This document shows positions 23,000 through 31,952 of a DNA stretch of 44,972 nt, in pieces (the stretch's first letter is position 1; every line of letters starts with the position of its first letter). Made by a program: the position numbers and the translations under genes. The stretch covers positions 1 through 44,972 of the forward strand of contig JAULBX010026652.1 in the NCBI GenBank assembly GCA_032358255.1. Reading direction: 5' to 3'. A model generated the notes under the pieces. That model was given only the letters and a program-made list of their open reading frames with translations. It was not told the origin of the DNA and made no database searches. The DNA is from Heterotrichella gracilis. Taxonomy: Eukaryota; Sar; Xanthophyceae; Tribonematales; Xanthonemataceae.

Positions 23000-25900
23000 T
23001 TAGACGCAGGGTGCCACTGACACTTTCCTGGCGTCACTGGCGCTGTCAGAAGCGTTGCCTGCAGCTGTCGCATCACTCGGTGTCATGCTGGCCCTGATGT
23101 TGGTTGCCAGCTGGCCACTGGTCACCCTCACGAGGGCATGCAGAGGCATACTGGAAGCCTTTGTTCCAGACTTCTCCACCCTGAAAGTGTCTGGCTGGGC
23201 GCCAGCGCCATGGGATTGTGCTGCGACCTTAGCTGCAGGAGCTGCACCCTTTGCCACACCAGGAGCTGCAGGTGAAGCCACACCCTTTGCCACACCAAAA
23301 CCCTGGTCCCAATCATCAAGGTTTGGCAGGATGTGGTCCACTGACTCGCCTGCCAGCAGCGCACTGGTGATCCTCTGTGCCAATGGCAGCTCGCTGCTCT
23401 CCCTGTGGCCATAATCACCATCATCTTCTCCCCCTGATGAGCCCCACACTGACACGTTGGGGTCGTAGGGGTTGAAGGCAGCCTTGCCCAGCTGCGCCGC
23501 AAAATCATAGTAGTGCTCCTCCTTCTCCGGCATGCGGCTGAACACCTCATAGGCCAAGTCCTTGCCACCATCCACAAGACCCTGCTTAGACATGGAAAAT
23601 CCCTTATAACATCCATGGGTGCCTACAGCATGTTGCACGCTGGCAGTCTGCTCAAATTGGATCTGCACAACCACCCACTAGTGTATGCTGACAACTATTA
23701 CAGCAATAGCATGGGTTCACTGAAAGGTACCATGAGCGTTGATGGAGCGTCTACTTAGCATTGTTTTTCACACAGTGTAAACCAGGCTATTACAATCAGG
23801 ACCACTGCGCAGCAATCCTTCCACTGTCAACCTGTCAGCTGGCTACACAGGTACATGCGTAAACCCAAATGGTATGCATTTATTGTTGGGTTTTCCACCT
23901 TTTGCACTGTCAGCAGGCCGCACCTGGTACACAAACTCCATAGCGGGCTTGCGTGGCCCCACAAAGTGCACCGCCTTGAGCCCCACCCTGCGGTAGTCAT
24001 CGGGGGTCTTGGGAGGTGTGTCCTCGCGGGACGGGTCGGTGCAGCAGGACTGGCCACAGTTGCAGAAGTTGTAGCGCATGCAGGGGAAGAAAGCCACCTG
24101 CAGGTTGCCTGGCAGCTGCTTGAGGCTGAAGCCCTGGCGGTTGGCCTCCGTGCGCAGCCGCCTGTTCTCGGTGGCGTCATTCAGCACCTGCAGGTTAACC
24201 AAAAGTGCCAATATTAGCATTTCCTTGCACCTGCACCTTTTCTAATATCAGTAAACATGGTAATCGCTCAATGTTGCTGCTCTTGTCAGTATTCTTTATA
24301 CCAGGGTGAGGCACACAGGTTTGCCAACATCGGTCGGTGTTGCAGCAGTGCCAGCACAGGGTTGGTTGGCGCAAGGCATCTAGGACAGAGTTCTCATCTG
24401 GCTGTATTGCTGCAACGCATGTGAGTAATTGCTGCTCTTGTCAATGTTCATGATACCAGCGTGAGGCACGCAATGATTAATTCCATCCAATTTGGGTCTC
24501 GAAGGGGAGGTAAGTGCGGGCTCTGAAGATGGCAGGGCATGTCTGCGCTCATGACAAAAGGTAGCTGATGGACAGTAGGTGTACACTAAAAGTGTACCGT
24601 GACGGAGGAGTGGAGAGAAGTGTCATTGAACTGCCCCCTCTCCTGCTCTCTCTACTGTTGCATGATGCGCACCCTTATGGGCACTACCTTGTGTTCCAGC
24701 CATGCTTTGCGTACCTGGCAGAACTGCGCGATGGCCACCTGGCCCGCAGTGAAGGTCGCCCCAAAATCGTAGACCCCAATCACCTCCTCCAGGAAGTTGA
24801 TGGCCTGTTGGTAGCGCCCGCCGCGGGTGAACATCATGCCAATGTTGATGGGCATGTCAATGGAGTCTGAGATGGTGACGCCATAGTCATACACTGGCGT
24901 GAAGACCTCCAGAATGGAGTCGAACAGCAGGATGTCCATGTCCAAAAACACGACATTGGAGGAGATACCCTGCAGAGGTGGAGTTAAGTTTAATAATAAT
25001 TGTTACCCAAAAATGGTGTCATCCTATGCTAGATATTGCCATCCTGCGCGGCATGATGATCACAAGTGTATGCCAAAAATACCTGGCCTATAGATACAAG
25101 TAGCAGGACCCTGTATCAATTTTTACAACACAGTATACAAATGATTCATAAGTTCTATTTCAAATCAGGGGCCAGCACAAACGAGTCAGCGTTTTGTAAA
25201 ACACGCTCAGTGAGTCCACACGTACCAGCCTCTGCAGGTGCTGCAGGTATTGGATCTGGCCGACGTATTGGTAGTAGTTTGCCCATGGGTTGCGCCCCAT
25301 GCGCTCCTTGTCATAGCAGATCTTGAACACCTCAATGTCGGAGTCTGGGACATCGATGGTATCCTCCTGCCCAGTGATGACCACTATGTGGTTGTTGGGG
25401 TGCGTCAGCCGCACTGAACCTGTACATTGTATAATGTGGTTGGTTAGCCCCAGCGTTGGTAGTGTCACATTTATATTGCGCCTACTATATGCGCAACAGG
25501 AGGCTCCTGATATCCACTGACATGCAGTTTAAATATGCACATGTGCGTTCGCGGCATTGCGTCGCTGGCAGCAATCCACATGACTATCTCATGCCACGGA
25601 TAGTGTCACCCATCTGGCTGCAGCCAGCCTGTCCTTTCCTATATTTCATTTTTTCATGGATTCACTTCATGAATGCACTTTTTTCAATAACAGATATGCC
25701 TACTTCACTATAACAACATGTGGGGCACCAACTCCTTACCAACAAAGTATGGGTCCAGCTTCATCCTTTTGACACTCTTCCCTGCTCCCAGCCAAGTGGC
25801 AAATATGGTCTTCTGGATTCCATTGTTCTGCGCTGAGTCATGTTGCCTGTTGGACGCTGAATATGGCTGGCATCCCTGCTTTTTGGCGCTGACACTGACT

Positions 25901-26004
25901 GGTGAAGAAGGGCGGATGGTGGCCCAGACACCAGGTTGTGCGGGCTGTGGGCGCGCGAGTAGTGCCATGGAAGCCTCAGTCCGGGTTTGCAGCTGATTCA
26001 GATC
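23000..26004 (-). CDS. Putative DxD glycosyltransferase (GT-A, nucleotide-diphospho-sugar transferase)
   Basis: Exons on the minus strand: 26004-25740, 25419-25226, 24969-24715, 24187-23924, 23581-23000, at least 519 aa. The core reads HPNNHIVVITGQED, then an FKICYDKERMGRNPWANYY segment, then SSNVVFLDMDILLFDSI. The D-M-D following a hydrophobic strand is a typical GT-A metal/nucleotide-sugar site. INIGMMFTRGG matches the later acceptor-side loop of such enzymes. A Cys cluster (RYNFCNCGQSCC) follows. The last exon is a low-complexity acidic and Ala-rich tail with an internal GVAKG repeat. The 5' end is unresolved: an in-frame Met (EASMALLAR) lies in the first listed exon, but a Golgi-type signal anchor would need an exon above 26005 that I could not fix. 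The exact GT family is not identified. Confidence 0.72.
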
Positions 26005-26452
26005 CTGCAGGGAGTGGGGCATGCAAAGCAGTTGGCAAAGCCCCTAATGAAGGGTTTTAACATGCATGCAGGAGGGATGCACTGAGTCTCAGACTCTCCT
26101 TGGCAAGGCCCGCACCCTCAGCTGAAGCAGTGGTGCAGAGTTTGAAATTTTGAGTGAAACATATGGGAACCAGTGCAACACGCTTTTGAAGGATAGCATA
26201 TGCCGGGGCACTCCATGCTAGTAGCAAGCTTCTCCCGCCGTGCGGCACCCAAGTCACCAGCACTGCAACCCGCCTGCCGGGCATGCAGTGCATTGGCGTT
26301 ACCAATAGCTCCAAGGGGTGTGTAGTACTAGTGAACCACTACCATCTCAAAAGAACGTCGACGTACCGTGCACACGCCAGCAGTCGAGAGTGAGACTCCA
26401 CACTGAGAATGGTCAGGTGACAACGTTGTTAACCCTCGGAGGTCCTGGGCTG

Positions 26453-26905
26453 CGGTCAACTGGTGTCTTGGTGTGAGCGCTTGGTTTCTTGCAGGTCCTG
26501 CAGGAAGTGTTCAACACACTGGTGCACCGACTCCCGTTGGGTTTGCTCAAGCCACTCCACACACAGGAAGGGTTACAGGTTTCTCTGCAGAGACGAACGC
26601 TGATACGTATCAAGTGAAGGGTCGAACCTTTGAGCGAGTTTGACAACGCAAGCTGTCACTTGAGGGTCAAAGGTGGTGTCAAACCACAGCGAACAGGCTT
26701 GGGCGTCGACGCGCAATACTGGCGAGAAGTCTCTAGAACGGTAGTTCTTGAACTCCAGGAAGGTTCGCTCCGTTGTTCCTTCCGCCGGAGGAGCGGCTCG
26801 GCATGTCCGCGAGGAGCTTCGTTGTTCCTTCCGCCCACCAGTCTCCTGTGTTTCTCTGTGGGCCGGAATGCATAATAGACGTTTCACGTGGGTTCCATGT
26901 GACAC
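26453..26905 (-). pseudogene. degenerate ORF with in-frame stop, origin unknown
   Basis: On the minus strand one frame reads RSRDFSPVLRVDAQACSLWF and CVVKLAQRFDPSLDTYQR, meets a TAA at 26573-26575, and continues in the same frame as CVEWLEQTQRESVHQC and HFLQDLQETKRSH before the next stop near 26455. The residue mix on both sides looks protein-like. The upstream part may also be frame-shifted, since a parallel frame reads ADMPSRSSGGRNNG. It also contains two copies of gttccttccgcc. It could be a decayed transposon or retroelement fragment or a relic gene. No domain was recognised, so this is a weak call. Confidence 0.25.
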
Positions 26906-27112
26906 CCATGTGGAAGCATGTGGGCGTGATGGAGCGAGCGTGGGCTTCCAGAAGATTCGACAATCCCTGCAAGTTCCCTCAGAAAATGGGGATCTAGATA
27001 CACCAATGAGGATTTAAAACAACTTTGAACCCACCTTGGGGATGGCAGCAACAACGAGGGCAGACTAAGGGCTTCAATTTTTATACCACAGCTGCCTAGA
27101 TCTGAATTGCCC

Positions 27113-27156
27113 GTCACTGAGACCTCACTGAGACCTCACTGAGACAGGTCACTGAC
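27113..27156. repeat. short tandem repeat, tcactgagacc x3
   Basis: Three consecutive near-identical copies of an 11-nt unit (tcactgagacc), followed by a degraded partial copy (aggtcactgaca). No gene overlaps it. Confidence 0.7.
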
Positions 27157-27426
27157 AGGAAACCTCTGTTTGGCTGCTACCTTAGTGGCTTCGCTTTGAG
27201 ACACATGGCTGCTGGCTGCAAACTAGGCAGTGCTGTCTCAGCACCGCTCTTAGAGCTGACTGGCCGCAAATATCATATGGATGGATGCGATGCATTCAAC
27301 GCGCTCCTGTACATAATGGTTGCCCTGTCTTATGTATAACCAAGTTGGCGCATATAACCCTGGGGTACACTAGGTTTAGGCAGATCTGATGATGCTGCTC
27401 ACAGTGAACATGTGCAGACCCACAGG

Positions 27427-27855
27427 ATGTGCCGCACTGCGTCACCGCCAGTGGCCCACAGTGGCAGGGAACCCCATTGGGCAGGGACCTCAGGGGCAGT
27501 ACTCAACGGGCCATATGGACTGCTGACCCATCTGCAGACAGTTGTCGAGCTGTTGACCACAAGCCGGTGCATGCCAATAATAACATTGTTGTTGTTTTTG
27601 CTCCCAGCTGCAGGGATGCCACCATGTCTCCCTACTTCACCTGTCAGATGCTGCCACACCTCACCAGTCAGCGCTGTGTGAGGTGCAGCGCCAGGGGGGG
27701 AGTGCAGAGAGGATAACGCTGGGGCAGGCAACTTATGGCCAAGCCAGGCGGCAGGTGGGCAGTGTGGACCAGTTACTAGTACGCTGTGTTTGGCGTTTGT
27801 CTTACACACTGTCATTGCGCAGGTTGTCAGCACTCAGTGGCGTCCCTTGTGCTAA
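27427..27855 (+). CDS. Possible small three-exon gene, unknown product
   Basis: Tentative exons 27427-27540, 27608-27754 and 27823-27855, all phase 0, would give 97 aa. The middle exon follows a strong pyrimidine-rich acceptor (tttttgctcccag) and reads CHHVSLLHLSDAATPHQSAL and SAERITLGQATYGQARRQ. The last exon follows tgtcattgcgcag and ends QWRPLC and TAA. The first donor (aca|gttgtc) is weak, and a longer minus-strand ORF overlaps the interval. No family was recognised. It may be the 3' end of a longer gene or a chance assembly. Confidence 0.22.
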
Positions 27856-28980
27856 ATGACTATCTGCTGTCCCTTATGTGTGGGCATGTGGTTGAGGTGG
27901 TGATGCCAGGTGGCGGCCCCCGCCTGCTCAAGGTCAAGGGGGTGGTATTTGGGGAGGGCAGAGCGGGACTGCAGGGGTGGAACTGGAACTGGAGGTGAGG
28001 TGGGGGAGTCAAGTTGTAGTACAGACACAGCATCTTTCCCGTTCAAATGCAAGCCAACCCAACACCTCAACCACCTGCGCACCTTTTTATTGGGACCCTG
28101 TGAAAAAGACCCTGTTGACCATCCTGTGCACTATCTTGGTGCTGCAGTACCTTGTACCCAGGTTAACATCAATCATTTTCCTGTAGTGGTACACAGTAAA
28201 CAGAGAACCACCTTGATTAAGGCTTAATTGATGATCCAGTCATACATCATCATTAATGTCTACTCAAATCTGATTGGTTACACCTTGATGCCACAGTTCA
28301 GCGGGCGACACTGTCATCTATGATAGTGTTCACTGAACTATAGTTCAGTGAACACACAACCTGTTTGACCCGCTGAACTGTTAGAAGCAATCTATCAGCA
28401 GTTCCTAGACTGGGTTCACTGGTCAATGAGTTTGATACCTGTTTGCCTTCTCGACCGTTCAGATGATGGTATTTATATACTGGATAATCGATGACACACT
28501 ACGCAGCTTTTCTGAAGTTCACTTGAAAAGGGCACATTTTAATATCCCAACTTCATATTGTTGTGGTGTCAAAGTGCTACCCAAGACCAGCAACGCCGCC
28601 CAATCCGCCCAACCCACCCAGCCCACCAAGTCCACCTGCGTTTGCTGCCCCTGCCGCTGGATTGGCTCCAGTGGAGCTGTCGCCTGTACCTGTACCATGC
28701 ATTTGCCAAATCAACCGTTGATTAACTCACGGCGTAGTGGATCATTTATGCTTAATAACCAATTGCTATGCGTATGTGTGCAGCAAACCAGGAAGTGCAT
28801 CATTGCAAGGGAGAAACCCCACTTGTAAGCGTGTGCAGTGCACAAACAGTGCCCCCTGATCGGTGAAATTTGTAACTTGAAAAGCATGGACCAAACATTT
28901 TAAAATTCAATGGGCCGGCCGCAGGCATCATCCCCTCAACTCGAGTGATCATGTGTCGAAAACACCCAGCAATTCCCAGC
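27856..28980. other. non-coding or undetermined stretch
   Basis: Contains the nested palindrome at 28293-28381 and two short + strand fragments that look partly coding but could not be joined: a hydrophobic run at about 28110-28160 (KTLLTILCTILVLQYLV), and a Pro-rich run at about 28592-28640 reading TPPNPPNPPSPPSPPAFA. The latter resembles a hydroxyproline-rich cell-wall linker. No complete gene can be supported. Confidence 0.4.
28293..28381. repeat. nested inverted repeat (30-bp palindrome inside 13-bp arms)
   Basis: A perfect 30-bp palindrome occupies 28326-28355 (arm gtgttcactgaacta). It is enclosed by 13-bp inverted arms, acagttcagcggg at 28293-28305 and its complement at 28369-28381. 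Part of the inner motif recurs as gttcactg near 28420. The arrangement can extrude as a cruciform, or as RNA form a long interrupted hairpin. It could be a foldback/MITE-like remnant, but no flanking target-site duplication was evident. Confidence 0.85.
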
Positions 28981-31234
28981 TCAGGTGGTCATCTGTACAC
29001 GTAGTCCCAACTCACTTGTGTACACGTTGACAAGGTCAGTGACCTGCTGGTTTGTGTTGTACAAGGGTCCATAGCACACTTTGCCTGCGTCCTCCCCTGC
29101 TGCAATCACGCCTGCTGCGAATGAAGGGCCGTTGCCGTCTTGAGCCAGGGCAATGCTCTGAGCCTCTGCAAACACCAATGCCGTCTGATTCAGCAACCCA
29201 TTCCAAATGTACATGCAAGGGATTGGATCAAGCATTAATTTGATCCAAGAAGCCTTAAATTGGGTTGATGGCTTCATGCAAGGTCAAGGCTGAGATGACA
29301 CACTGCGGGCACAGTGTGCATCAGATGTAGAAACCCTATGGACATTCGCGGGTGAAAAATGGATTTCTGCATGCCCCTTGGAGTCGGCGCTGGCGCTGGA
29401 TAAACAATAGCACCAATTTGCAAGTAATACATAAATGCAGTAGCCTGCATTAGCACCCTTAGGCTTGTGATATTAAGCTGCAGTCAATGGCCAACTTACG
29501 TGACAGCACATCTGTGATGGTATTGCACTGGCCACTCTTGGCAAGATCCTTCAACAAGGATGAGGTCTGCAGCTGCACAGCGCCTGTTTGGAAAACAGCA
29601 GCTGCAAATGCCTGCACAAGATAGGAGCCCATCACAGTCTACACATCGGGCAGTGCCAACCATTGCATTGGTAACACATTGTGGTGAGTCACAACAGAAG
29701 TCCATCAGGCTAGCAACACTGAGAGGAACCACTGCCACTTGCAACATTGCATGCACATACATATGCAGCAGAAGCACTGTCTCCGCTGACGATCAGATCA
29801 CGCGTCGCGTTTGTGTAAGCCCACACTCCTTTGTTGCCAGAGGATGCTGCTGCGCTGGCTGCGCACCATGACTGACGGAATTTGCCTGCAACAACCAGTG
29901 TGCAGTTGTGGCTGGTAAGCGCTGCAGCGGACAGAGGAACGAACCATCCATGGCCTCTGAGGTTGCGCCACAATTTTTATTTATAATAATTACTATTTTA
30001 CTTAAATTGAAAGAAAATGCTAAAAAAGCATAAAAAGCTGTGCATTTCACATGCGCCCAGTTACAGTCTGACTTACAGGATACCAGTCAGATAACTGACG
30101 TGCAAGCTTCTTTTTGAACATATGCACGGCGCAATAAGGGCTTACGATGGTCCACAATGAATGTCAGGTTATGATATCAATATGTGAGGATATCAATGCT
30201 AAATAATATAGATCTAAATATTGATCAGCATTGAAGAAGGTTGCACGTGCTGGGAGCACCGTACCATAGAATGCATCAGTAGAAACAGCTGCAACATCAG
30301 CCACAGAGGCTCCTCCGGTAAACGCAGGCGAGCCCGATGCGCCACAGCCTGCAGATGAACGTCATGTGTCAGTAACAAAAGGTGCATGATGCAATGATTA
30401 ATGGCAGTACGTGAGGGTGCATTGCTGGTTATGCTAACATGTGCATCGTCGCATATCCATTTTGTTTAATAATTTGCAACACTCATTGACAGTGATAAAT
30501 TGTTACAATGGCCAAACAAACAAAATTGGCAAATGCGCTTCAAGCAAGTTCAACTTGGTGTGAGCGCTCAGCCCGGTGAACCCCACTCGGGCCGAATCAG
30601 CCACATGCAAAGCGTAACCAATTCATTAGCCTGAGGCACGGACAACCTTGACAAGCTCAACGCGTAATGAGTACTACTAGTTGAGCTAGTAGTGCCACTG
30701 GGCTGGGGAGGGCGGTGATTGTGGCCACAGCAACCTGGGCCGCCATCATGCCACATGCATGCATGCAACCGCGGCACAGCCAAAATGGCATACCTGCAAT
30801 GTCCCCTGCTGCTATGTACCCTACAAGGTCAGAAACCGCCGCCAGGACCTTAGCCGATGGGGGTGGTGGGGCTCCAGCTGGGAGGGTCACGTTCTGCTGC
30901 TGAAGATGGCGGCGCGTGCTGAAGGAAATCATCTCCACAGGTTGCACAACATCTGCAGCAAAAGTGAGGGAAGCAAGGGGGGCTTCTTCAGAGATGGTCG
31001 CCCCAGTGGCGACTTCACCAGGTCCTGCAGATTTTGAATCTTGCATGTATCTGATGGCGCCACTGCTAGGAGTGCAACCTCTTCAGGACCCGTTGCAGTC
31101 CTTTTTGGTGCGTTTGACCCGATGAAATTTGCATGCGCAATCCCTTGCACCATGCTGAAATTGCATTGTATGGCAGCGATGATCACCAGGGCATTAACAG
31201 CCCTTTGGCAGCAAAGCCTCTTGAGTGAGCTCAT
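28981..31234 (-). CDS. Secreted Ala-rich protein of unknown function
   Basis: Proposed exons on the minus strand: 31234-31090, 30952-30794, 30348-30265, 29885-29761, 29611-29500, 29165-28981, giving 269 aa. The N-terminus MSSLKRLCCQRAVNALVIIAAI is a plausible signal peptide. RRHLQQQNVTLPAGAPPPPSA follows, a dibasic site and Pro-rich spacer common in algal extracellular proteins. The body is rich in Ala, Gly and Ser (GGASVADVAAVSTDAFYG, WCAASAAASSGNKGVWAYTN, FAAAVFQTGAVQLQTSSLLK) with scattered Cys and NxT sites, ending LGLRVQMTT. I recognise no domain. The first intron is the weakest part: the donor cgg|gtcctg is poor, and the frame remains open beyond it. The other four junctions agree in phase. 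An extracellular matrix role is inferred only from composition. The gene is divergent from four-TM gene C. Confidence 0.55.
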
Positions 31235-31952
31235 TGTATGTGCCTGTAGCTGCAGAGACTCCCTGAAGTTCAACCAGTGGTCAACGTTGGTGCAGACACT
31301 ACTTGCTTTTGGGCTAGGTATGCTATTCACGATCAGTGCCCACCACGAAGTACGTTTTACTATCTAGGTAAGTGCATGCACAATTAGGATAAGCGATGTT
31401 ACATTTCGAAGGTGGTAAAAGGCGAAGCCGTATTCTGCTTGCAAGTGTGTTATAAATGCGTGGCGCAGACTAACTTAGTGACATGCGGTGGCCAGCCCCG
31501 AGGCCGCTGGCCAGCGGGGCAGTACCACCAAACGTGCGAGGGGCCTACAAGGCGTGTACAAGGTAGAAGGTGGGAACCTTATCTGGTGCGCACTGCCGCA
31601 GGGGGCCTCTAGCCAGACTCCGAAGGGTAGTGGTTACTTCCACAGAGTGTACAACATCAAACCGCATATGCATTCGTCGTGCAAACATGCCAGACAAGGT
31701 TGCGTCTGCACCGTTCGTAAACCACTCGGTGCGGCAGTTCAGGTTGACAGACTGAGTGCAGTAGGCTGGAATGCTGGTAAAGACTGTACCGACAAGCCTT
31801 GACTGCAGTCAGTGACTGTACTGCAATCTGTGTTGCCCCCAGGTTGAAAATCAGTGCCCCTCCTCCCTTTTAACCTGTCACACCGTTGTCTAGTACTGGT
31901 TTTATCAGCTTGCAAGCACGGCAGCTGACGGCAGCTGACGGCTCAAGGAACC
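31235..31952. promoter_or_regulatory. divergent intergenic region
   Basis: 718 bp between the start codons of the secreted Ala-rich protein (-) and four-TM protein C (+). A perfect tandem decamer (ggcagctgac twice, 31920-31939) lies 13-33 nt before the ATG of gene C and is therefore probably in its 5' UTR. No other motif is clear. Confidence 0.45.

Larger units (their letters stand above)
26005..27426. other. poorly coding stretch upstream of the glycosyltransferase
   Basis: May contain the missing first exon of the minus-strand glycosyltransferase. One minus ORF from 26314 could supply an N-terminus, but its donor phase does not clearly fit. The interval also holds the degenerate minus-strand ORF at 26453-26905 and the short tandem repeat at 27113-27156. 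Confidence 0.4.

Noticed and set aside
22975..23000. tRNA-like start near tgtagcttagacc
   Set aside because: No complementary acceptor arm or T-loop follows. No tRNA was found anywhere in the window.
23128..23616. 162-codon minus ORF inside the glycosyltransferase last exon
   Set aside because: It is an alternative frame of the supported exon, rich in Trp/Cys/Met from frame-shifted Ala/Gly codons.
27399..27833. 144-codon minus-strand ORF
   Set aside because: It shows no domain, and overlaps plus-strand segments flanked by strong splice acceptors. Composition looks like a shadow frame.
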